DNA from: Gigaspora margarita
Lineage: Eukaryota; Glomeromycota; Glomeromycetes; Diversisporales; Gigasporaceae
DNA length: 64,000 bases
NCBI GenBank assembly: GCA_009809945.1
Contig: WTPW01000419.1
Span: 348,652 to 412,651 of the forward strand
Direction of reading: 5' to 3'
The notes under the pieces are model-generated. The model was given only the letters and a program-made list of their open reading frames with translations. It was not told the origin of the DNA and did no database searches. The translations under genes were made by a program, and so were the position numbers. Shown here piece after piece: positions 43,587 to 55,097 of the stretch (its first letter is position 1; every line of letters starts with the position of its first letter).

Positions 43587-43760
43587 CAGTCAACCGAATA
43601 TCTATATAACGAATTCTGAATATAATGAACTAAAAATTTTGAAATTTATAATAATTCGGTATAAAAAGAGGTATGATCTCTTAAGAAAACATAGTAGTTT
43701 CATATAGCGAACTTTTTTTAACGTCCAGAACCAACAATTCATTATAGAAAGAGTTGACTG
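43587..43760. mobile_element. 174-bp pogo-type MITE
   Basis: CAGTCAACCGAATATCTATA at the left and the inverse of CAGTCAACTCTTTCTATAAT at the right; TA at 43585-43586 and 43761-43762. CAGTNNACC termini with TA duplication point to pogo/Tigger relatives. Confidence 0.85.
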
Positions 43761-44150
43761 TATTTTTATTTTCTATAAAAACTTTTTATTATAAAGAATA
43801 CGTCGATACCGAAAGTTTGAAAGTTACTTAAGCGATCTTTTTGAATACCCAATTAATGGTGAATTTTTGCCATGCCGGTTATAAAAAAAGATGGTTTGCA
43901 GAAAATTTGTAAATCACTGCAGATTGACAACACACTTAATTTTTGTTTACTGATATTTTATTTATACGATAAACTTTTTCAAATTCGATCTTTATTTACT
44001 GTAAATATTTATCACAATGATGGAGACATTTGACTCGTTTAAAATGTTTCTTCTCTAAGTTCACCGACACTTTTTGACCCATAGATAAATAATGTACTTG
44101 AGAACGCCTACATAAGTGATATTTACTCTTTAATCAAGTATGTAAATGTA

Positions 44151-44476
44151 CGATCCCCCGAAAAATATTTACCCGACATCTCATTTCCCCGACGACATAT
44201 CCCCGACAGGATATTTTACCTATTTCATATTTTTTCGACATGACTTATTTTCGACAATCCTTTTCTTAGACAAGGCATTTCCTCGACAATTATTTCTCCG
44301 ACATATAATTATAACCAACACTAACTCTAAATCAGGCTAACCCTAACTCTAAATTGGGCCAATTTTATATCAAGGAAATGATTGTCGGGGAAATGTCATG
44401 TCGAAAAATGTGCAGTAGGTAAAATATCCCGTCGGGGAAATGAGATGCCGGGTAAATAACTTTCAGGAAATCGAGC
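44151..44476. mobile_element. TTTCCCCGACA foldback, copy 2 (well preserved)
   Basis: ATATTTACCCGACATCTCAT, TTCCCCGACGACATATCCCC and GGATATTTTACC at the left; the inverse at the right. ATTTCCYCGACA recurs at least six times on the left and inverted on the right. The centre is a CTAACCCTAACTCTAAATTG stretch. Open frames are repeat products. Confidence 0.8.
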
Positions 44477-44579
44477 GATAACGGAACATAAAGAATGTTC
44501 ATTACAACAGTTTCAAAAGTGTGTGAACAGGGAAAAAAATGTGGGAAATCAGAGATCTGAAAATTTAGATTAGTAAAAA

Positions 44580-44878
44580 TTATAGCAGTTTTTAAAAAGG
44601 TGTGAACGGTCACAGATCATCATATCATGGGAAGTTCACGATAATCCAGGATTTCCTGAGGTTTCAAGACCCGTTCTAATCGGAATTTTAATTTCTACTG
44701 ATATAAAATTTCCAGATTCTCCGATTTCCACATGTATATATGGAACATATTTTTGAAAACTGCTGTAAAATTCTGATTAGAACGGGTCTTGAAAACTCAG
44801 GAAAACCTGGAAATATCGTGAATTTCCCATGAAATGGTGATCTGTGATCGTTCACACTTTTTTTGAAAACAGCTGTAA
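44580..44878. mobile_element. ~300-bp foldback MITE with ~110-bp arms
   Basis: GGTGTGAACGGTCACAGATC, CATGGGAAGTTCACGATAAT and CAAGACCCGTTCTAATCGGA are repeated inverted. The two arms differ at few positions. A related end (TTTCAAAAGTGTGTGAACAG) lies just outside at 44507. Confidence 0.85.
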
Positions 44879-46200
44879 TCTAAGTAATTAAAGTGAGCTA
44901 TTCAAGTTAATATGCATTTACTATTTAATTTTATTCTGCGCACGTTTGTATAAAGATTTACAGCGTGTTAAACTATTTAAAGTAATCCATATAAAATTTC
45001 ATTAATATTTTATTTATAATTTTTATTTAGATTGTGAACATAAAGAACAATTGTTAAGTGCTTAAATAAGTCATTTAATTTTATGAATATTTACAAATTT
45101 AATATTATTTGCGACATAAACATTAAAGATAATAAAAAGTTATTTACATTTAAATTTTGCATAGATAAAGGAAAGGATATAACAAATCAAGAATAGATGG
45201 TGTTCTGTTAAGAAAATCACCATTTAATACTGGATTTCAAATGGTGATTATCTTAGTAGACTACCCGAATATGAGTTAGTTCTAACACATAGTTCCAAAT
45301 AGTTTAAATAATACTGTAAAAAATTATAATTAGTTAAGATTATGTGCCATGTATTTTTCGTTATACGGACTTATCCGGGAAGATATTTATTTGTGATTGT
45401 TATGTAAGTACGTACCACATACCGTGAAACAGAGAATTCCCCGGATTTTTTTTTTGGCTCCAATAGGAGTTGAAAAGAAAAACTTCGGGTAATATGGTAA
45501 ATGGACTAAGAAAGCCAAGATTTTGAGTTTGTGATTAAGTTTGTGCAACACGAAATTCAATTTCAAATCGTTATTAACGCTAGACAAGCAAAGTCACATG
45601 CATGAATTCAATAACAAAGTTCAATTGACAATCCTCTGATTGGTTGTTATTCTATAGAGTGTAATATTTCGAAGAATTGATTTTTTTGAAATCTAAACAT
45701 CTCAATATTTTATTATTATTAAGCTAATAAACAATAAAAAAAATTGTAATGCGGATAATAAGAATAATAAGAACCAATGTTTTAACTTGAATTAAATTGG
45801 ATAGAAAATCCCAAACTGTTGTTTTTCTAGTCCATTCCCATTTCTTCTAACGGGAAATAAAGATGATATTCTCCGTTTTACAAATTGTTGACCGATAATT
45901 ACCTCCCTTATAGAGTATGTTATCCCAAAAATATGGTAAAAGCCTCACAATCTACTATTAGTCAAACGGGAACAATTCAAATTATTTGTATAGGTCAAAT
46001 CTAAACGTGACACAAAAAATTAGATTTAGTACAAAAATAAAAATTAGATTAATTAAAAACCAAAACTAGTTTATTTTTTTTTTTAGTTTTTTTTTTTTTT
46101 TATAAATTATTTTTTTTATAAATTTAAAATTTTTAAAATACAAATTAATAAATTGCGCCACACGATATCCATGATACAAAATTTCTAAAAAAAAAATTAT
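44879..46200. other. Gene-free DNA with one hairpin
   Basis: No gene supported. A hairpin at 45210-45254 pairs AAGAAAATCACCATTT with AAATGGTGATTATCTT (15 of 16) around a 13-nt loop. T/A runs at 46075-46140. Confidence 0.45.
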
Positions 46201-46208
46201 GGAACCGT

Positions 46209-46332
46209 TATTCGCACCATGGATCACATCAAGGCATGTAGATCATGGCCAGAATTAGTTAGATTTAGGTAAAGTGGATTTTCATAATGTTAGTCACCAT
46301 TGTGCGAATAGCAAAAATCCATGGTGCGAATA
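46209..46332. mobile_element. 124-bp MITE, TATTCGCACCATGGAT ends
   Basis: TATTCGCACCATGGAT and its inverse bound the element; a second inner ATTGTGCGAATAG copy sits before the right end. Confidence 0.75.
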
Positions 46333-46468
46333 GTAATTACTAAAATTAACTTGATATTAAAATAAGATTTCAATTTGATATTTAAATCATAATAAATTTG
46401 TAATTCTTTAAAAACTATATATATATTTTTTTTTTATAAATTTTGTTTTTTAAAATCTAAATTTACCG

Positions 46469-46735
46469 TAAATTCTCGAAATAACGGGCATGGGCGTTAT
46501 TTCGAAAACCGCGTGCTACTCTAAAAATAGTATAGGTGATTTCGAAATAACACCCGAAATAAGACGAACCTTCTATACATTTAATATCTCATTAGATGAA
46601 TAGTTTAATTTATTGAAGTCAACAAACACTTAGTCTTATAGTACGCAGAAATTAATCCATATTCAAAATAGCGTATATAACGCGTAGATATTCAAAATAG
46701 CGCGCAGATGCCCGTTATTTTCGAGAATTTTTTTT
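46469..46735. mobile_element. Family I element, copy 2 (complete)
   Basis: AAATTCTCGAAATAACGGGC at the left and the inverse of AAATTCTCGAAAATAACGGG at the right. Subterminal TTCGAAATAACRCCC and CAAAATAGCGYG words repeat. Confidence 0.8.
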
Positions 46736-46739
46736 TATA

Positions 46740-48340
46740 GATAACTGGCTAAGCCATATTAGTAAACCAGGGGTAAATTTTTAATACTTACGTACGTAGA
46801 TCAAATGGGCAAAACCTCTAAGCCATACCAAAATTATCAGCTCGTATAAACTTATATTAATTTAGATCGACTATAAACACCTGTCATGATATCAGGATTT
46901 TATTTTAGACGCAGATATATATAATTAAGGCTATAAATTTATTAATGTGTTTCGATTACACTCAACAATTATGACTAATATATAATAATAATAATAAAAC
47001 ACAAATTACATATAAGATTTGATAAGAAAATCTAGTAATGGGTATGTAACAATTTAGATATTAACCCAACTACTAAATTCATATACTATCAATCGATCAT
47101 ATTTGCACTCCCAAACATTATTATCGTTATATTAAGCAAATGATGAATGATTACATTTCCCTAATATAGATAAACTATAAAAAAGTTATATTTATAACAC
47201 ATATACAAATAAATTAAACTCGTGAAACCATTTGATTTCGTTAATTATTATTGTATTGGACGATGGTAAGAAAGTTCTTATATTATACTATTACATATTT
47301 TAAACTTTTTTAGCAAAGTCTAATTTATTACTTACCTTACGTATTTTCATTGAGAAAAAAGGGATTAGACTCGAATATACATACGCAAATAACCTTATTT
47401 CATGTAAATTTTTAATTATCGGTACGTATGTAATTGCAGATTTTTTAATAGGTTGCAATTTGTGTATTTACTATAAAAAGTTATTTTACAATGTTTGAAT
47501 GAAAGAATGAAAACAGATGCAGATGAAAATGGCGTTGAAATATCAAATACTCCTGGATGTAACATTCTCTATGAAGTCAAAAAAGTGACCAAAACGAATA
47601 TACAGTATATAAAAAAATAAAAACCGGAATTAACGGAATTAACTCAAATTGAAGATAAATTGAATTCAATTGCACTTTTTAAAATAGGGGTCCTAGTACA
47701 ATATATGCAAAAAGAAAAAAAAAATTTCGGTTATCTATAATAATTTTACCGTGTAGTGTTTATAGTCTAATAAGATAGTACAAGTAATTTAAATGCGGCA
47801 ATGACTCTCACTGCTGATCCGACATACGTACGTACTTATGTACCACGGAAGTATCACGACATGAGTGGCAAAAAGTAAAAAATGTAAATACATTTCTAAA
47901 TATAACCAAAAATTTTCTCAATGTTTCATTTTTTTTTTTGTTTTGTCTTTGATTAAAAGATCTCAATAGAAAAAATATGTTTTGTTTTCTTTTCCTAGGT
48001 TTCTCCAACAAAATTGCATATAAATAGTTCGTTTCACAAATCTATGACAATATAAAAATAAATTATTTTATCTTATTATGGTGTTTACATAAAAAATAGC
48101 ATAATAAATATATATATATATGATACATAAATCTTTTGAAAATTGCTGTCAAAGCAACAATCTGTTAATTTATTTGATCGGAAACATGTTGCATATACAA
48201 TTAAACAACAAAAAAACTTATGGTCTTTGTATCACTGTCCATTCAATTCATTCCACAGAACTGTTTCAATTATAATGAAAAATAAACAACCAGTTAAGCG
48301 AATTTTGTATATATATATATTTAATCTTAATATGTTTATA
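46740..48340. other. Intergenic DNA upstream of the deacetylase gene
   Basis: Mostly unique AT-rich DNA with CpG. No convincing gene; an open frame at 48143-48349 is in the promoter region and has no domain. A GACATACGTACGTACTTATG run is near 47820. Confidence 0.4.
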
Positions 48341-48344
48341 TTCT

Positions 48345-48353
48345 TATAAATAG
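48345..48353 (+). promoter_or_regulatory. TATA-box candidate for the deacetylase gene
   Basis: TATAAATAG lies 154 bp before the first ATG and is followed by a pyrimidine-rich CTTTTTTTCTTCTG stretch, where transcription could begin. Inferred from position and consensus. Confidence 0.4.
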
Positions 48354-48506
48354 CCCTGCTTTTTTTCTTCTGTACCTTTAATCATCGAAACGTGTTAATA
48401 AGTGTTAATATAATTTATAAATATTTATCTCAAATTCTGAAACCTGAGGTTTCTTCACTCGTAAATCGTGTAAAATAATATCCATTCTCAAAACGTTCAA
48501 AAATTC

Positions 48507-50218
48507 ATGATAATAATGAAGCACATCAATTTTGGTTTATTTTTATTCTCGACTCTTTACATGCTACTGCCAACTTCCATTATAGCTGTTCTTCCTGGAA
48601 CTTGGCCTGCAGTAAATGTTCCTCCACCAGCAAATGCAAATTATACAAAACTTGTAAATATATCTAAAATTAGGAACGCTCCTACTACTAAACCAAATGC
48701 AACTACTCCTACTTGTCCGACTACAGACACCTACTGTTACTGGACTTGCTCTCTTTGTACTAGAAACGATACTGACATTGTTAATTGTCCTAACAAATTA
48801 GGTATGATCGAAAAAAAAAAATTCAAAATAAAACAAAAAAAAAATTTTGCTGAATTCTAATAATTTGCCGTTTTTTTTCAAAAAAATTAGATTGGGGTCT
48901 TACTTTAGATGATGGTCCAACGTAAGTTTGATAAAATCTATGCAAAATCATTATTTTAATAATAATGAAATATTAACATTTATGTTTTTTTTTATTTTTA
49001 TTTTTTCTAGTTCATTCACAACTTCAGTCTTGGACTATTTAGATACACAAAATGTTAAAGTCACCTTTTTTGTGATTGGATCTAACGTATATCAAAATCC
49101 TGACATCTTACTAAGAGCCTTTAAAGCTGGTAGGTTATATTACCGTTATTATTATAAGAGAATTTCTATCTGTACACGGGGTGTATGTACACGGTCAATT
49201 TAGAACAATTGATTTCTTAAAATTTTGATTATTAAACCACTTTTTGGCTACTAGCAAAAAAATTTTCTTATGAAATTTTGATATAAACTATATCTCATCC
49301 CAACCCTAAACCTGCCATTATCCCAACTATAAATAAGTTTTAATTTTTTTGATTGCAAAAATTGTCTTGGCATCTTAGCATGCCATGCAGATTTGCAAAT
49401 TCCTTTAATTTTTTAGTTTGCATGTCATGCGGATTTGCAAGTTAATAAATTAATATACGCGTATCATACACCCTATGTACAATTATACATAGTCTTATAA
49501 TAATTATTTTTAAATATTTTATATTAAATTAATCATTTATTTAAAATAAATAGGTCATCAAATCGGTGTACATACTTGGTCACATACTGCTCTAACTTCT
49601 CAATCCAACGAAGTAGTCATTGCTGAACTTAAATATACTTTAGATGCTATAAAAGCTGCCACTAATGTTACTCCTAAATATATGCGACCTCCATTTGGAG
49701 ATTACGATGATAGAATTCGTGATATTTCGACTCAACTTGGTATGAAACCGACAATTTGGGATTTAGACACTAACGATTGGTTGTCAAACGATGACAAAAG
49801 TTTCCAGCTTTCCTGGATCACTGCTAACTTTACTCAATGGGTATCCGACCCAGCTCTTAAAACTACTGGACATATCTCCCTCGAACATGACTTATATAAT
49901 CAAACTGCTGCTCAAATTCCTTTGGTCGTACCAATTCTTAAGAAAGCTAATTATTCTATAAAACCTGTTCATGAATGTATTGGAGATCCATATCCTTATG
50001 TAGAAAATGTGACTTTGGCTAAAGCTACTACTACAACTACAACTACTACTACGACACAAGCCCCTACTCCTACCCCTGAAATTACTCCAACTCAACCTAA
50101 TGTCGTAACTACCCCAACACATACGCAAAAAACGTCCGATGCTACAATCATATTCAAGAGTGATCTTTTATCTTTGAGTTTTGTCGTTGTTTTATTTTTC
50201 GTTTCATTATTTTATTAA
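48507..50218 (+). CDS. Chitin/polysaccharide deacetylase, secreted, GPI-anchored, four exons
   Basis: It would remove N-acetyl groups from chitin or chitin oligomers at the cell surface (NodB/CE4 family). Exons are 48507-48801, 48891-48921, 49011-49129 and 49554-50218, all introns GT-AG, giving 369 residues. A second ATG at 48516 has A at -3 and gives a tidier signal peptide (MKHINFGLFLFS...), so the true start may be there. After a Pro/Asn/Thr stretch comes a Cys-rich segment (about 69-95; CYWTCSLC). The catalytic domain shows every CE4 motif: LTLDDGP (Asp105 base, Asp106 metal), HTWSH (His155, His159 metal), RPPFGDYD (193-200), WDLDTNDW (217-224) and ISLEHD (256-261). The end is a Thr-rich linker and a hydrophobic tail (SLSFVVVLFFVSLFY) without charged residues after it, as in GPI-anchored fungal deacetylases. 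AATAAA lies at 50378. Introns 1 and 2 are 89 bp each; intron 3 is 424 bp because of an inserted element. No frameshift or stop is seen, so the gene looks functional. Confidence 0.93.
49148..49504. mobile_element. ~357-bp inverted-repeat element in intron 3 (family G core)
   Basis: ATTATTATAAGA at 49148, then TGTACACGGGGTGTATG at 49171, pair with the inverse (ATTATTATAAGA and TGTACATAGGGTGTATG) at 49465-49504. Inside is the family G core (CTAGCAAAAAAATTTTCTTA, TGAAATTTTGATATAAACTA, CCCAACCCTAAACC). Without it the intron would be about 67 bp, close to its 89-bp neighbours. Splice sites lie outside the element, so the coding sequence is untouched. Confidence 0.75.
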
Positions 50219-51150
50219 ATTAATAATTAGTTAATTAATTAATTAATATAATCAAATGTTTTGCGAATATAGTTTTTGTTACGCACTTTGTACTTAGATT
50301 TTTAATATAACGATAAATTATTTATTTAAAATTTATTTTATTTAGAAAGTAAATATCATATATCTTCATATTGTATAAATAAATTTCAAATGTTTCTCAC
50401 ATAAACTTTAAATAAACTTTAAATACATAAAAGTTTGGAATTTATCTAGTTTTATACCGATAAAATTATGTTGATTTTTTTCTACCTTTCTCTCTCTCTC
50501 TCTCTCTCTCATGTTTTTTTTTCTTTTTTGTTTTTTTTTCCTTTTTTGCGTTTATTAATTTGTTTCAAAAATAAGTACCAATATAATTAATACAGTGACG
50601 ATAAATGATATTTTAGTAGTGAATTCGGAGAAAAAATTAACTTAACCGGTATCAGGTATGTATGTACATGCGTACAGACATACGTACAGTACATACGTAT
50701 GTACATACGTACGTACCAAGTTTATTGTAACAATAACAAATGCATATTTGTCCAAAAACTTTCTAATTAGAACATTCTGTAAGACATTGGAGACCATATT
50801 ACGTGTATACTTAGTATACAAAATAATACAATACAATCAACCTAAAAATAAACAATATAACCGTATATATATTTCCAGGGGGAAATTTTCATATAGTATA
50901 AACGTTAGAAAATTTTAGCTATTTGTATCTCTTATCTAAAAAAAAAAAATATATTTTCGCCAACAAAATAAATATTTAAAATATTTTCGATATCCAAAAT
51001 ATATATTTAAAAAGTATTAAAAAATGCAGTATTTTATTTTTAACCATCCATCATAATATTTAATAATATTAATATCAGGTATTAACCGTTTAATTCAGCT
51101 GATATTATTTTCATGATCAACGTCCCTGCATTATTTAAAAATTTTTACGT
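50219..51150. other. 3' flank of the deacetylase gene with microsatellites
   Basis: Contains a TTAATTAATTAATTAA run (50228), the AATAAA signal at 50378, a TC run (50487-50510) and a self-complementary GTACATACGTATGT-type microsatellite (50655-50716). Similar GTAC/ATACGTA runs occur at 39470, 47823 and 63172. Open frames over the microsatellite on both strands are artefacts. Confidence 0.6.
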
Positions 51151-52650
51151 AGGTATGCGGTTAAACGATTCAACCGTTAACGTTAATTTTTTTATAGTTT
51201 AAACTCTCACTTATAAGGTGATTCGGGATGGTCCACTGACACATGACAATGATCTCAAGAAATTTTGATTGGCCTGTTTATATACGAATATCAGGTATAT
51301 CAAATCTATGTTACCACCAATCGATGGTGCAGTCACGTGATGTTCATATAACGAGGCTTTTTATAATGAAACCATTCTATAATGAACGTCTTTTAAAAAA
51401 TTTACTGGACTTCGAATAGGAGCATTTATAAATTTTTACTATAAGAATTGTCATAAGAATTGTCAGTTCTATACGAATGTTAACTGTGTACAATTTTTTT
51501 TTTCCATTCGTTTGTTTTTCATATTTTGATTTTCCATTCGTTTGTTATTCGTATTTTGATTTCCATTCGTTTGTTGTTCATATTTTGAGTTTCTAATTGT
51601 TTGTTATTCATATTTTGATTTTCAATTCGTTTTTATTCATATTTTGATTTTCAATTCGTTTATAATTCATATTTTGATTTTCCATTCGTTTATAATTCAT
51701 ATTTTGATTTTCAATTCGTTTATAATTCATATTTTGATTTTCTTTTCGTTTGTTATTCAAATTTTGACAAAAAAAATAAAGATGGCCTCATTTGTAGAAA
51801 TACGATAAAAAAACATAATTAAAAAACGATTACAATTAATGTAATCCTCAGGTTGGGAGAAAATTCTTTTCTAAAATTTACATCAAGAGAATACTAAATA
51901 CTTTAGAATTTCATAATTCAAAATTCTTCAATGTATCAGAAGCCTACTCTAACAAGAGTAAATTGTATTTGAGCAGACTGGTACTTTCTGCTATTTAACC
52001 ATGTGTATTAGAACTCTATGACCTTTTATAGCTTCGTTTGAACTGTTAATCTGGTTCATGAATTTCATGAATGCAGATTCACTTATAGATCCAACTACAG
52101 CAACTTACTAGAAAGAACCTCTTTATAATGAGCCCTGGACATAACGAATTGTGAAATTTAAGTCATATTATTGAATTTGGAAAGTGTAGTTTTTTGTATA
52201 TTCGATGATTCAATGTTATCTATAAAAGTTAATTCAAGTTTTTTACAATTTATTTTAAATCTGTTCGCGATTATCACTTAGTAGGTCTAGTAGTGATGGT
52301 TTTATCTCTTAGAAAAAATGAGAATACTTTTCCTCAAAACTTAATATATAAAAACACAATAATAATAAAAAAGAATCGACAAAATACTAAACTTTGAAAA
52401 AATTAATTTTAAATTTTTCCAGAGAATAGGAAGGTCAGAATATCATATAACTGCACTCTTGATTGTCAAATAACTACCCCACGTGATTATTAGCCAATAA
52501 AAAGCTATAATTTGTAGGTTTAACCGTTTATAAATTGTTCCATAGTTCCGGGCAGAATTATGTTGGTCGTGGGCCAGAATTATTTTAATGCCGGCCAAAT
52601 TAAACGTTAAACGGTTAAACGATCAAGAAAAATTTTAGGCATTTCTAATA
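51151..52650. mobile_element. ~1.5-kb element, TAACCGTTTAACG-type subterminal repeats
   Basis: TAGGTATGCGGTTAAACGAT then TCAACCGTTAACGTTAATTT at the left answers the inverse of TAGAAATGCCTAAAATTTTT and CGTTTAACCGTTTAACG at the right. The design recalls hAT ends, but no 8-bp duplication was found. A minisatellite and pogo-like TATAATGAACGTC/CTTTATAATGAGCCC fragments lie inside. Confidence 0.45.
51500..51770. repeat. 30-bp minisatellite, about nine units
   Basis: The unit is ATTTTGATTTTCAATTCGTT then TATAATTCAT. Units from about 51640 are nearly identical; earlier ones vary (CGTTTGTTATTCGT, TTGTTGTTCAT), so the right part was amplified most recently. Confidence 0.9.
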
Positions 52651-52951
52651 ATTTGATGCAAAATAACACGATCAGAAAAAATGGTTCTTTTTCAAAATCG
52701 CTTATTTCTCAAAAGTTTGCATAAGGAACCACTTTTTATGCATTAGAAAAAAGCTTTCCTTGAGCGATTTTATTATATAACAACTAAATCTAAACCATAA
52801 TCTAGGCACTTAACCTAACTCTAATCTAATATAAATGAAACTTATAATATTTTGTTATTATTTACATGAGGGTAAATTTTTAATGTTGATACTGTTTTAA
52901 TTGTACTAATAATATTTAATTCTATTATAATTTGCTGTTATGAGCTATAGT

Positions 52952-53085
52952 CAGTGTTGGGTTCGCTTATAAGCCCAGTAAAATTGAACTGGAACTGGAC
53001 TTATAGGTCCAGTGGTCCATTTATAAGTCCAGTAGTCCAGTTATAAGTCCAGTAAAGTGAACTTTTGGTTCAGAGCCCAACACTG
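52952..53085. mobile_element. 134-bp hAT-like MITE
   Basis: CAGTGTTGGGTTC and the inverse of CAGTGTTGGGCTC; 8-bp flanks GCTATAGT (52944-52951) and GTTATAGT (53086-53093) agree at 7 of 8. TTATAAGTCCAGTAGTCCAG words are tandemly repeated between. Confidence 0.85.
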
Positions 53086-53269
53086 GTTATAGTGGAACAT
53101 AAAGATTGGATATAACTAGTAATGTGCTATTTATTTAATACCTGAAAAATTTTAGTGTACAGTATGTATTGTATATATAGTCTTTTCTGGTATCTGATCA
53201 GCAAAAAGTTTAGCATACAGTATGGTATGTACAGTACATATCATACAGTATGTATAGTTGTATGCAGTA

Positions 53270-53480
53270 CATTACTAGGTATAACCCAATTTTGTTTAAA
53301 AAAAATTGTTGTAACTCAAAATTTATTTATAAAATTGTCTTTAAGGGTAACAAAAAATTTTCTATAAAGTTTTGGTATAAAATACTTTTGCTTTATTTTA
53401 GACCTTAATTACAACCCTAATATTAATTAAAATTAATTTTGATTTATATATCAAATTTTTATATTACTAGTATTGAATAC
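53270..53480. repeat. Family G core, decayed copy
   Basis: AGGGTAACAAAAAATTTTCT, AAAGTTTTGGTATAAAATAC, CCTAATATTAATTAAAATTA, then ATTACTAGTATTGAATACTA, a decayed form of the GGTGTTGAACACC end. Confidence 0.6.
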
Positions 53481-53569
53481 TATCAGGAAAATAAATATGA
53501 TACAAATCTGCAAATATCTGCTACCCTGGTAAATTTTAACAAATTCTGCAATAGCTTGTAATAAAGTAG

Positions 53570-54130
53570 TAAAAACTCAATAATTTTAATACCATTTGAT
53601 TCATCCCAATGAGGTAGATTGAATAATACCAAAATACCAAAATGGTTGAATTTTGATTACTAGATTACAAAAAATCCTATTTAATGAATCTTATAAATAA
53701 CAAACAATCTTGCCAACCAGTTGTCCAAATTTAATAATTTTGGTACCATTTAATGAGATAGTTCAATAAGTATTAAAATTGGATTACTATTAACAAATAT
53801 TTGCAAAAACTGATTTGTAGTGTAATTCTATACAAAAAATTTAAAAAGAAAATCAAATTTTTGTACAGAACTGTAGCACAAATTATTTTTTATAAATATC
53901 TTGCTAAAAAGTAATCTGATTTTAATATTTTTGGTACTGTTTAAACCATTTCATTAAGAGGAATCAAATGTACCAAAATCATTAAATTTGTACCAATATT
54001 TGCAAGATTATTAAATGTTTATAAATTTATTTAAATGTAATTTTTTTTGTAATCTAGTGATCTGCCTCATTAAGACAAATTAAATAGTATTGAGTTTTGA
54101 CCAATAAATCACAAGTTATTGTAGAATTTG
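53570..54130. repeat. Cluster of four family C palindromes
   Basis: Copies at about 53575-53680, 53715-53790, 53905-53995 and 54050-54125, each with TTTTGGTACCATTTRAT-type and ATTGAATAGTACCAAAA-type halves. Progressively decayed and CpG-free. Confidence 0.55.
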
Positions 54131-54324
54131 TCAAAATTTTTATGTTAAAGATTTTGCAGATCTGCACTATATTTATTCACCTAATAACTATAGATATAAT
54201 TTATAATAATTAATTTTTTTAATTTCAAAGTACTATTTTCAATTTAGAATTTATTTAGTTATCTCAATAGTATGATATAAATGTGAGTACAACTAGCTAC
54301 ATATATATAGTAATGTACATTATA

Positions 54325-54545
54325 GTTATTTTTTGCCTTGTTTATATTCAAAATCCCTGAATGGCCAAAATTGTTCAAAGCTTGTCTAGGCTTCAATAGT
54401 CAATAAATTTATTTAAAAATATTTAATTATATATTTTTTAAGTGCTAAACACATTCTAGTTAAAATTAATATAGATTTTCTTAATAAACTTTTAAATAAT
54501 TTTACTTTATTTAATTGTTTAAAATTGTTCAAATTGTTCAAAATT
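54325..54545. mobile_element. Second copy of the 19677 hAT-like MITE, ends degraded
   Basis: TTGTTCAAAGCTTGTCTAGG, CATTCTAGTTAAAATTAATA and AATTGTTTAAAATTGTTCAA align with 19700-19935. The terminal CAGTGTTG repeats are no longer recognisable. Confidence 0.7.
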
Positions 54546-54945
54546 ACTGTTTACATATCAGACAACTAGTTTGTTACCCTATTTTGGATGAGTTTTTTGC
54601 TATATACAAATTTATAAAAAAAAACAAAGCTTTAATGTTTCTTCTCCTATATATTAACTTAAAATTAAATATAGAACTGGGAAAAATAAAAATTAAACTT
54701 AAAAATTAGATTAAATTTTTGTCAATTTTATACAAAATGAAAATGGAACTTGCTAAAAACAAATATTTTTTGATTTTAAGTTGATAAGTATATATAAAAG
54801 TATGCTCTAAACAACTTTACTTTGGTGATATAAGTAGGTTACCTTGTAAGAAAAATGGGTTATCTATGTACTAAAGTTAAAATTTTTTATTTTTCAATAT
54901 AAAACTTTTTACTTAGAGCTCTTAAGCAAAGTTATTTAGCATGTA

Positions 54946-55097
54946 ATTTTGCCTGTAATTGTGGTCAAACTACTTTTTTTTGGACCTTTTACTAAATAAA
55001 CAATAAAGTTAGAAAATTTTTTTTTATAATTTAATATTATTTTTCACTTAGTAAAAGGTTCAAAAAAATGTGGGTTGGTCTCAATTGCAAGTAAAAT
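54946..55097. mobile_element. 152-bp Stowaway-like MITE in the foldback's left arm
   Basis: ATTTTGCCTGTAATTG and the inverse of ATTTTACTTGCAATTG; arms pair ~50 bp. TA lies at 54944-54945 and 55098-55099, and the right arm of the foldback shows the uninterrupted site (TTTAGTATATAACAG, inverted). Confidence 0.85.

Noticed and set aside
44146-44613. Open frames on both strands near 44.1-44.6 kb
   Set aside because: Both are readings of the TTTCCCCGACA foldback repeat.
48143-48349. Small gene upstream of the deacetylase
   Set aside because: No domain, AT-driven composition, and it overlaps the likely promoter region.
49892-50128. Minus-strand open frame within the deacetylase gene
   Set aside because: Antisense shadow of exon 4, created by its Thr-rich codons.
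50642-50918. Tyr/Thr/Val-rich open frames on both strands
   Set aside because: They translate the self-complementary GTAC/ATACGT microsatellite.
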